Assembly: GCA_028023455.1 (NCBI GenBank)
Contig: JAQFVV010006451.1
Span: 124,001 to 188,000 of the forward strand
Direction of reading: 5' to 3'
Length of the DNA stretch: 64,000 nucleotides
Source of the DNA: Epiperipatus broadwayi
Taxonomy: Eukaryota > Onychophora > Udeonychophora > Euonychophora > Peripatidae
The notes under the pieces were generated by a model. It did not search any database. It worked only from the letters and a program-made list of their open reading frames with translations, and was not told the DNA's origin. Position numbers and translations under genes: made by a program. Below, one piece after another: positions 54,250-64,000 of this stretch (positions within the stretch are counted from its first letter, which is position 1; the number at the start of each line of letters is the position of its first letter).

Positions 54250-56967
54250 GGAGTCGACATTAGGAATTTGCCCTGCTTGGTTTCTTTAAAGCCTCCAAGA
54301 GGAATCAAAGGGTCCCCTTTCAGTTAACAGCATACTTGTTTCTGCATTATGTTTAGTTATCTTACAATATAACAACACATTATTATTTGTTTTATTACTG
54401 AAACATTTGAATCATTCATATTATGCATGACAGTAAAGTCATGAATTGCAAGAAAAGTTTTTTAGTTGTTTGTAAAATTTTATGAAAGCAGGAAGAGAAT
54501 TAAAGATGATCTATGAAAATATGAAGGACATTATCACATTGCATGTTGTTATTCATAATTCAGACACACTAACACCATATAATATTTCTGGTAAATAGCT
54601 AAACTGTCACTATGCAACAGATAGATTGATTTAGAAAAGTGGCACCAGGAAATTTGTTAAAAGAATCAGTTGCCTTTCGACTGGGATACAATGAATAAAT
54701 ACTTATTATAGACTACCCTTAAACCCAAATCTCTGGTCCCACAACTTTATTAAATTTTAAAAATAAAGTTACTTTCTCTCTTTTTATAAAATACGTGTAT
54801 CGAAAAATTAACATTAATTTTAATATCTATAGTTTGTATATATGTGAATACGTTGTATTTTATAATTTATTTTATTAATAACAAGAACACTTTAAAATAC
54901 ACATTATGGCAGCATTGAATTTTTATATACAAGCAATTAAAATAATAAATCAAATGATTTGTAATTTTGTTCGAGTTTAAGGTAATCTATCTGTTTATCT
55001 ATATATGAGTGTGCGTGTGTTAAAATGTAATTGAATTACATCTCTTATTTAAATTTAATAAGAATCATTAATTCAAAAATGGCCTTTAAACTATTTCATC
55101 ATTTATTCTTTTTTATATATATCATTTTACTTTTTTATCGAATTTAAAATTAATTAAAATTTAAATATGGAGTTGTAATTGATTTTATTTTCATTTCTTT
55201 CTTTCATTTTATGTTATTTAAAAAAAGGCGGGAGGGGTTACAGGAACTTATTTATAAAATCATTGAAATATTATTCTTTGTGAATCAAGAATACAAAAAT
55301 AATGAAGTCAATTTAGTAGTTTTTGCATTAGTAATTTGATATGTCATTTGAAAAATTAAAACAAAAATCGCTAGCGATTGTAAATTGGGGTTTTATGTTA
55401 CCGTTACGATTTTAACAAAATATTCAATTTTAATACGGTTACTTTTTAAATTTTATAAAATATGTTTTAAAATTGCAACTTCATTTTTCATGCAAATAAA
55501 ATCGAGTGTATTCTTTAAATAAAAGTTTAAAAACTTAGCATTAGCATTATATTTCCACCTATCATCTTACAGCCATGTTTAACTTTTGTGGCAGTATAAT
55601 TCTTTGACAATCACATGACTACCACGTGAGACTTAAATTCTTTGGAAGGTAATAGTAATTACGTGATAAATGACTAGTTCTGTTTGTTACCCCAAAAATC
55701 TAAATTTGTTTGGAAAATTTTAATCTATCTAAGCTAATCTTTCTATATCATGGCAAAGTAATTTAAGATAATAACTATTTCATGTCTTAGACTTTTTTCA
55801 TCTTAGGTGCATTATAATTATATTACATGTGCATGTAATGGAAAAACTAAAATTCTACTCTGGAAATTATTTATTTGTACCTGAAATGTTCTGGTAGCAT
55901 ATTTACTTGATATCCTTATGACATGGTTTGTATAATGGCTTGAAATCCGGTTTAAGATTTTTTTCAAGTAATCAACTCTAAGGTTGATGACCGTCTAACT
56001 TTGGTCAGTCAATGATCATCTAGTTATTTTTATGATGAAAACTATTCAAACTCTTATCATCCAGCAACAATTAAGCCTGGTGAATATTTTTTTCTACTTA
56101 AGCTGCTTCTATAAATAGTTATTGAAGAAGCTTTTATTCATCACTAGCGTATTTTAAAGTCTGTTTTATTTTTTTTTATCCTACATATAATGGAAAAATG
56201 GCAAACGATTTTTCAAAAGTCTGAATTACAAAATAGTGAAATGGAAAAAATGGAGGGGTGAGTAGGTTAGAAAATGTATATATAAATATGAAAAGAGAAA
56301 CAGATGAAATAAAGTAAATCACGAGACTAATCAGCTAACACTTAGTAATCAAAATATAATCAAAAAGTACTTTTTTATCTGAAATAAGTAGTGAAATAAT
56401 ATTAGCTACAAGTCATTTTCAATATATATATATATATAATACTTTTAAGTTATAATAATATAAATATATGACAATAATATATAACTTATACAAAAATACT
56501 TTTGATATCTTAGATCTAATCATTGTAAACTAAACTTATGAGGAGAAAAAATAGATATCATATACGAACAAAAAATACATGATGTTTTTTTCAGAAATTG
56601 CACAATAGTTCAATATTAGCAGATGTATCTATTTATTATAGAGACTTCAAATAGATTTATAAGAATTGCCTCTAATTTTTATTTTTCTATGATGACTTCT
56701 CATGTAAAATGTTTGTATGATTTCTTAATATTTAAAATATAGCTTTATAATTAGTTGGATCAAATACAGATTACTTTAAAATGCGATCTGAATTGATTTA
56801 AAATTACTAAAAAAATTTATGGTCAAAGTGAAGCCAAAGTAGTATTAGACTGATCATTCTGTTATATTTTGTAAACGATATAGCTAATGTTCATTTAATC
56901 TTTTTTCTAAAACATATCTTGACTTATCCTATATAATATTTTTTCCTATCTATATATATTTTGATAA
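54250..56967. other. No recognisable gene
   Basis: AT-rich text. I see no supported frame or repeat. Confidence 0.4.
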
Positions 56968-57100
56968 GGGGGGGGGATATGGCTTTATTGTTTGAGAGTT
57001 CATAAGAAACTCAAGCACCCACCATATGCGCACCAGAACCTATCCTGGGATCTCCAGATTCCATGTCCAACATTTTACCAATTATACCAAACCACACAAA
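56968..57100 (-). repeat. tRNA-like SINE, family 3, copy 3
   Basis: The minus strand reads TTGGTATAATTGGTAAAATG, TTGGACATGGAATCTGGAGA, TCCCAGGATAGGTTCTGGTG, and ends TTTCTTATGAACTCTCAAAC and AATAAAGCC. It shares plan and tail with 31549-31800. The GGTTCTGG block is the likely B box. Confidence 0.6.
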
Positions 57101-60049
57101 GTATGTTGATAAATAATATTTCTTTAGTGTTTTTTAGATATAACAATTTTGGAATTATTACTTAATTTGATTCTGTTTGGAGGATCTTAAAATTAAATGT
57201 ATATTTTATAGAAAAAAATATTTAAATTGAAAATTATTGTAGCCATTTTTTAATTATGTTAATGATGTTATAAGATTTATTATTAATTTTATTTAATGTC
57301 CACATAACTTATCTTCTATCATTTCTTATTTTACAATTTCATTTGATAATGATTATGGTCTTAATAATTGAAAGTACTTCTGTTTAAGTTTTATTTGTAT
57401 CATTATTATAAATTTAAAAATATTACATGTAATATAGCAGAAAAATAAGAGAGTAGATTTAGCAATAACATGCAGACTGACTTTTATTGCAACTTAAGTT
57501 TATATGTAGAGGGAGATCTGAAACATATGTGGCTAGAAAAAAGAATTTTAAATTAAGTGAAAATTATATTGCAAACTAGCACTAAAAGATAGACTATTTT
57601 TTATTGCTAAATACATTTATTGTCTTATGCTATTTTTTAGAGAGCATATCAAATATTAATTATAATAATCACTTGGGAGATTTAATATTATACTTCATTT
57701 ACATTGTATGCAAATATATGATGGTCACATGACAGAATAGTTCGTATCTTCTACTATTATGGTCTATTTCTAATCTGAACTCAATAAAGCTTTTTTTCCA
57801 GTTTTTTTAACCAATTCATCTGTAAGCATATATACATTTTTGGTTAGAGAATAGTCTAAAAACTATCTACATCATATGATATTGTTTTAACTACATATGT
57901 ATTAATTTCTCTTCATAATTTCTTTACAGAAGTATGTTTGGAGTGCATTTTTCCTGCAATAAGAACATTGTCCTACTTTTTATCTTTAACTATTTCTCTG
58001 AGTATTTCTATTCATTTGTTTGATCATTGCTCTATGCTTATTTGTCTATTTACCTTATTGTACATTCATTTATTTTATTGAATTCTTTTCTATCTATCTA
58101 TAAATCTATCTACTTATATACCATCTTCTTGTTTTATCTACATATTTATTGATCTACCAACCTACCTATCTAATTATTTATCACAAACATGTTTAAGTGT
58201 AAAAGATGTTTATTACACTTTGATAGATATTTACAATTTTTGTTTTATCATATATATACTCTAATCACATAAAAAATTTACCTGAAAAACATAAATGACC
58301 TCCAAATGTTAAATATTATTACTGGGCCAAGTGATGAATACTAGCTAAGCATGAAAGTCATCTTGAAATCATTTGCCTTTTCAGATGTCTTTAATCAGAT
58401 AATCTGAGTATATGTGGTAAAATGAAACATATATGTAAAGTTTTAAGTAAGACTAAAAAATAATAAACTACAGTAGCAATATCAAACAATTGTTTAATCA
58501 TAATTACTCAATTAGCCTTTCAGCAAAAAACTTAACATATAACATTAATAAATAATAAAACATTCTTTAAATAGCCTACTTAAAAATAAATGCATCTCAT
58601 AGAGAAACAATGGAAGAAAAACATTATTCACCGGTTATGCAAACTCTCAGGTGATGAAAAATTAAACTTTTTTTATACTTATTTATCTTCCAGTGGAAAT
58701 ATTAAGAAACAAAATCTGATCTCTGCTTTAATACCATCCACTGTAAGTAACCTTGAGTAATCACTGACTATAGGGTGCTTCGCCGCATTTTTACATTCCC
58801 ATACTCGGATCTTTTCTTTTTAGAGGGGGGGGGGTGCCACATTCCCATAGGCAAAGGCCAGAAACAGATTTGAAATTGGGGATTTAAAACGATTAAAGAG
58901 TTAATCACTAATTATTCAAGTTCATAATAGATGGAAAAAAGTGGTAGAGAGATATTTTGTTTTATTATATATTATTGTTTGTTTTAACAGTGAGAAACTT
59001 TTATCAATCAATTTTCTATGCCTAAATGTGTATGTTATGATTTGCTTGCCTTAAAAAAATCCTTATCCTATTTCGATCCTGAAAAAGTATCAAAGATTTG
59101 CTCCGACTAGATTCAAATGTCAGGTGATGGCTATTAATTGCAGATGAATCTACAAATCTCTGCACTTAGAGATGAGATTCTTTGCAACTTACAACACATA
59201 TACTTTAATAAATTTTGCTAATAAAAATTTTATATTTAATAATTAAAAAAATTACTAACACGCGTACTTTACTTACATAAATAAGAATATTTATGTTTAC
59301 TGCTATTGAATCAAATAATTTACCGCATATGTATATTTCTGTATCTATATACGTTTATGTATAATTTTTAAATTAATTTAAATTTTAATAATTTTTCTAT
59401 ATTGCTTCTCATCCCACCCCCCTTCTTTTATTCACGGAGTGATTGAATCCTTCCTTTCTAACTACTTTTACATGATTTTTTTTTTTTATTTATATAAAAT
59501 GAAACATATAAAATTATCATTTTTAAAACTACAATAAAAAGCAATAATATATAAACATTGCATAAATAATGATTATGTAAATAGTTTCGAAAGGAAACAA
59601 TAAATAAACAAGAAGCAAAAAAAAAATATTTCCTATTGAAATTTATAAACAAAATATAGTTTTACATAAAATATTTATCTAAGTATTAGATATGTTTTCT
59701 CAATAGAAAGCAAAATATTGACACCCCCCCCCCTTTCCCCATTTAAATATTGCTGTTTTACATTAATGGTATAAAGTTTTAGAATATTTTTATTTCAGAA
59801 GTTTTTGAATATATTTAGCGTATTAAATAAGTGGCGTGGATAAGTATTATAGTTGATATAATTATATGATCCTATTACCTTAGTTACCTTACTTGTTTTT
59901 AGGCTAAAAATATAATTAAAATATGCCTATCTATATTGTAATAAAAAGTCAGCAAGAAATAGCAATATGTCATTGATGATGATCAAGTGATTGGTTATCC
60001 TATTGCCTACTTACATTTTGATCAGACAACTTAATATGAATAAAAATAA
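57101..60049. other. No recognisable gene
   Basis: AT-rich with short homopolymers (G-run near 58830). A patch at 58740-58880 weakly recalls family A but does not align well enough to call. Confidence 0.4.
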
Positions 60050-60290
60050 ACATCACATGATCTCTAACAACACAATACTTTTAAATAATAAATCTATTTA
60101 TTTTTTCTAATTTCGCCACCTATTGTGAACTTAAATAATCAATACATGTCAAGTGCTAGAGGTTAATAATTTTTTATCTAGTGATTTCTTATTCATATCC
60201 CCAGATTAATTTCTAATTTATAGCTTTCAACGATTGGGAGTTTCAAATTAAATCAAGTGCACATGGATTTTTTGAAATCTAATGTATTTC
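60050..60290 (-). mobile_element. Family A repeat, very degraded single arm
   Basis: Plus-strand blocks CATCACATGATCTCTAACAA, GCCACCTATTGTGAACTTAA, ATAATCAATACATGTCAAGT, ATCCCCAGATTAATTTCTAA and TTATAGCTTTCAACGATTGG follow the order of a family A minus-strand arm, including the flank. The hammerhead core is no longer intact. Confidence 0.6.
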
Positions 60291-61025
60291 CCAACCATCC
60301 ATAAAACACATCAGAAGATATCTGAATCAGTGTGGTGCATAAATCAGTCAGTGCAGTGAGTAGAGTAGTTATGAATGCTTTGTTTCTATCATTTCATTTG
60401 GGTAAAAGTAGCAAGAGTATTATCTTCTTAAATCTGTCATTGAATATGGTAAAATTTTAAAATAAATATTGCATGACTTTTATATAAAACTTTTTTGGGG
60501 GAATAACCTTTTTAAAATGGCAACAATGTATTTTTAATTTTTTCAAAGTTCATGTTAGTGTTGACTGTCAAAGAAAAACAAAATGAAATCATCAATCAGT
60601 CTATCAGTACACCTTCTGATGTAGTTAACAAAAAACAACAGATGATGAAAATTTGAGAAAATATAAAAAGAAAATATTTTATTCAGTATTATGATAAAGA
60701 ATATCTCAAATTTGTGTATATCATCACACTTAAAACTGTTTGTAATCTTTTGATAATTTATTTATAATCAATAGAAAATAAAAATCAGACATATTGTTAT
60801 ACTAATTATTTGTTAATTTTTTATGTATTTATTTTATTTGTTTTTTTAAATCTGTTTGTAATCAATATAATAAAAGAATAAAACTTTTGTGAAACACCTT
60901 ATTTTCTAAACTTGCCATTCTGCCAAACAAAAAGGTGGTTAAATGCTAATCTAATGCAACCGTTTCTCATTAATTATCACTTATTTCCTTTTTTATTATC
61001 AAGCTATCAGACAAATTAAAAAATA
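60291..61025. other. No recognisable gene
   Basis: AT-rich text. Nothing assigned. Confidence 0.4.
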
Positions 61026-61119
61026 TTAATGTTTTGAATCTGAGACAATTTGCTTGCATATCATTTTCACACTATTTCAGTATTTATGCAAGAAAATTGC
61101 TTTAGATTCAAAACATTAA
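61026..61119. repeat. 94-bp hairpin, pre-miRNA-like in shape
   Basis: TTAATGTTTTGAATCT at the left pairs with AGATTCAAAACATTAA at the right. The stem continues imperfectly through CAATTTGCTTGCATA with TATGCAAGAAAATTG around a loop of about 20 bases. The length and the bulged stem would suit a microRNA precursor, but a small MITE is equally possible. Confidence 0.5.
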
Positions 61120-61196
61120 GATGTTTTTAAATGTTTTTTTTTTATTTAAGTTACAATATCTATACATTTGGTTGCAAACTCATGTAATCACTTGTT

Positions 61197-61700
61197 ATTT
61201 AAGTTAGAATAACATTTTAAAATTGAATTTTAATAGATGTAAATTTGATATAATTTGTTGAAATTTGATACATTTCTTTAAAATCATTACCAAAGCAATA
61301 AAGTACTATAATATTTTAGGTAGATGGCCTAGATCTGGATAGCTGGACAGGAAAATTTTTGAATATTTTGGTATTAAATTAAAATATTTTTTTTAGAACT
61401 TAAATATCTTTTAAATAAAACCCATGAGAAGATGGTATAGAGAATTTTTGTTTGTTTCAATTAATGCTTCAGTAAAGTTGTAATAACATTTTAAAATTGA
61501 GGTTTAGTAGATTTGAATTTAATATAATTTGTTGAAATTTAATGTTTTTCTAAATCACTACCAAAGAATTATAGGGTACTAAGATATTTTAAGTAAGTGA
61601 TATTTTCTGAGATATAGGACACCAACAGGAAAATTTTGAATATTTTGATTGCAAATTTAAAAGTCGTTCTTAGAACTTCAATATCTTTTAAGTACTGAAT
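61197..61700 (+). repeat. Two-unit tandem repeat, about 275 bp
   Basis: AATAACATTTTAAAATTGA, TATAATTTGTTGAAATTT, CAGGAAAATTTTTGAATATT and TAGAACTTAAATATCTTTTA (unit 1, about 61208-61425) recur in order in 61483-61700 with moderate divergence. Confidence 0.7.
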
Positions 61701-61749
61701 GTGATCTTGGTTTCAACTCAAAGCTTGATTTAAGTTAAAATAAAATAAA

Positions 61750-62430
61750 GTTAGTTTACAATATAGTTTAATTAAGCTTTTTTTTAAAAAAAAAATGAAT
61801 AAAAAGAAAAAATGTCAAGTACTTTTAGCAGAAAGAGCATCTTCATACTTTAAGTTACATAGTGCTTTATTATAAACATATATAAGTAAGGAGTGTATAT
61901 ATTAATGTATTTCAGAAATATCTAATGATATATATATACTATAAGTTGCAAATTGATTTAAAATGAAATCATAGTATTAAATGAATTTTTTTTACAATAT
62001 ACTTTTGTTAAGCATTTTTTTAAAAAAATTTCAAATAAAAATAAATGTCAAACACTTTTCAATAGAAAGGATGTCTTCATATTATAAATTATGCAATATT
62101 TTATTATATATATATATATAGAATATAAATATTAACTTATTGCAGAAATAAGCTAGTGATATATAACTATAAGTGGCAAATTGATTTAAATGAATATCAT
62201 ACTATTAAATGAAGTTTGTTTACAATGTAGTTTTGGTAAACTTTTTTTTTTTAAAAATCCAATCAAAAGCAAAAATGTCATATTTTTCATTTAAAGGAAT
62301 ATTTTTATATTTTAAGTCAATTAATGAATTATTATACACACACATATATATATACTAAATATAAAATAAACATAAGGGGTATGCAAAAATATTTAGTGAT
62401 ATATATTGCAACCTTTGGAAATTGTGAAAT
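61750..62430 (+). repeat. Three-unit tandem repeat, about 235 bp
   Basis: Units begin near 61753, 61990 and 62218 with TTTACAAT(A/G)TA(G/C)TTTT and a poly(T) block. Each continues with AAAATGTCA, a CATCTTCATA-like block, a TA-rich stretch, GCAGAAATA(A/T)-like text, TAGTGATATATA and GCAAATTGATTTAAA. It follows the 275-bp repeat with little gap, as a local satellite-like block. Confidence 0.7.
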
Positions 62431-64000
62431 GAATGGCAATGTGACAAAAACAGCCAACATGAAAAAACAAGCAAGGTGATTAATATGAATCCTCAAACTG
62501 ACTGAAAGCCAACACCTTAGGCAAGCCAAAATTGTAACTAAAGAAGGTGAGAAAGATGAATCTCACACAGAAACAATCTCTCACAAAAATCAAAATAAAA
62601 TAAGCAGACAACACTATTGGCTAAATAATATTAGCTAAGTTCAGAGTTTGAATACCATATGCCACAATAATAAAAGTAATTAGGGTAAAAATAATACATA
62701 AAAATTATTAAAGTAAAGGTAATATATTAGCAAATTAAAAGGCTCTTAATATTTAAAGCATATGTCATTAAAGGATTATATTACTTTAAATTCTCTATTC
62801 ACAACACATCTTCTAACTGCAGTATATTTTACAACCATAATTAATATCTTATTGTCATGATCAGATTCAACATTAAACTTCTTTAACTGAATAGAAACTT
62901 ATGTTCTTATCATTTGCCACACTGACATCTTCAAAATAATTTTCTCTAATAATCATATATATATATAATGGATACCACAGGGTTTATATGATATATTTTT
63001 AATAATTATAAATTTTTTTTTTTTTTCATTTTTTAAAAAAATTATTAAATAAAGAATGAGATTCTAATAAAACAAAGTAATATACTCATATCCTTAAGAT
63101 AATATCTCTAAATTTCAATAATAATTTTAAAATTTAAAATAAACATAAAGCCTCCTAATTTAGATAAAACAATATACTAGGATAGCATATAGATATAATG
63201 AGTGGATAGGGGATTTTATGGCTACTCCAAAATAATACATTAATAAATCCTCTTTAAATATGTTTTGAATTAAAACCAATCAATTCCATCATTTGAATTT
63301 ATGATAAATAAACAAAATAATATTCAAAATAGATCAAAGTGATTTTAAAACAAGCATAGCAATCTTGGAAATAAATAAAATTGACTAAAGTGATCTAATG
63401 AATAATAATTATAATTATTTTAATAAAATATTTTTGGATGTACTATTAACATTCAACATACAATTTTAATAAAGTGACTCATGTTAAATTCTTCATATCC
63501 ATGTAATCTCACTACATTAAAGTAAAGACTATTTACAATAAGCTTAATGATATTTAGATTTTTGAAGTTATGCAGATGAGAAACACTCAAGAAAATAAGT
63601 TAACTATAAAAATAACATTTATTTTGACATTAAAATATTTAACAAACAGTCTTGCTATTATTCTACAATGTTATCAAGATGAATTCTTCAGATACACTAA
63701 GCAAAACTTAATGTGGAAGAGAATTATAATTTACAGTTTACAATAAATAAATAAAAAAAAAAATAATATTGACTGGTTGATGAAACCTATAATATTGATA
63801 TTTGAATAAATTCTCTGATTTTTTACAAGACAATCATTCTATTATAATGTCCCCAATAAATGTATTTAATACTTAATGCTGAAGAAGATAGATATTCTTT
63901 ACTAAAGCCACATACAATTTTAAACTTTTAATATTAAATATTTATCAGAGAGATATCTTGAGGTGCTGTTAATGCACACTTACAAGACCAAACATAAACT
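62431..64000. other. No recognisable gene
   Basis: AT-rich text to the window end. No supported frame, tRNA or repeat. Confidence 0.4.

Noticed and set aside
57931-58080. Open stretch after a TTTACAG acceptor
   Set aside because: The hydrophobic frame results from T-rich sequence and there is no donor, start or recognisable domain.
58740-58880. Possible further family A copy
   Set aside because: Only GAGTAATCACTGACTATAGG and GGCCAGAAACAGATTTGAAA recall the family; the order and spacing do not hold up.

Overview
This is strongly AT-rich, non-coding animal DNA. It holds no intact protein-coding gene that I can defend. It does hold a dense, layered set of transposable elements of metazoan type: RTE-like and other non-LTR retrotransposon remnants, two Penelope-like retroelement (PLE) remnants with reverse transcriptase and GIY-YIG coding, a Ty3/gypsy gag-protease remnant, hAT elements with perfect 8-bp target duplications, at least three tRNA-derived SINE families, many foldback (palindromic) elements and several tandem repeats. 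The combination, with RTE fragments whose residues resemble the endonuclease-RT proteins common in lophotrochozoan genomes, suggests an invertebrate. A mollusc, perhaps a cephalopod, is my best guess, but the sequence alone does not prove it. A few short splice-flanked open stretches (11761-11914, 24225-24326, weakly 31238-31307) may be exons of unidentified plus-strand genes.

The most interesting signal is a set of hammerhead-ribozyme motifs (CUGANGA, stem II, GAAA, very short stem III, then UH). They occur in two unrelated repeat families. Family A is the dispersed foldback repeat seen near 15.3, 23.6, 27.5, 28.0, 29.2, 35.4, 39.2, 42.6, 48.7 and 60.1 kb. Its complete copies are 350-400-bp palindromes with one hammerhead on each strand, meeting head-to-head at the centre. 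Family B is a shorter repeat at about 0.1, 8.1 and 16.7 kb with a different stem II. PLE coding remnants lie in the same window, and hammerheads are known from PLEs and retrozymes, so a PLE-mobilised ribozyme repeat is a reasonable hypothesis.

Layout. 0-5 kb: family B hammerhead, RTE tail repeat, foldback, minisatellite, LINE tail, SINE. 5.4-6.5 kb: gypsy gag-protease on the minus strand. 8-10 kb: family B hammerhead, foldback, tRNA-Gly-like repeat, SINE. 11.8 kb: possible exon. 12.7-14.3 kb: stacked RTE 3' ends. 14.7-15.6 kb: hAT element and degraded family A copy. 16.7-18.2 kb: family B hammerhead and a LINE C-terminus with triplicated 3' UTR. 19.3-23.4 kb: SINE, PLE reverse transcriptase, then a 1.7-kb head-to-head PLE palindrome split by a SINE. 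23.6-29.4 kb: family A copies, possible terminal exon, tandem repeat. 30-36 kb: SINEs and a BED/hAT-like coding fragment abutting a family A copy. 37.8-42.9 kb: hAT MITE, family A palindromes, a 1.68-kb TIR transposon. 43.5-51 kb: direct repeat, foldbacks, the best family A palindrome. 51.5-54.2 kb: SINE palindrome and a long RTE endonuclease-RT remnant. 54-64 kb: mostly featureless, with a hairpin and two tandem arrays at 61-62.4 kb.
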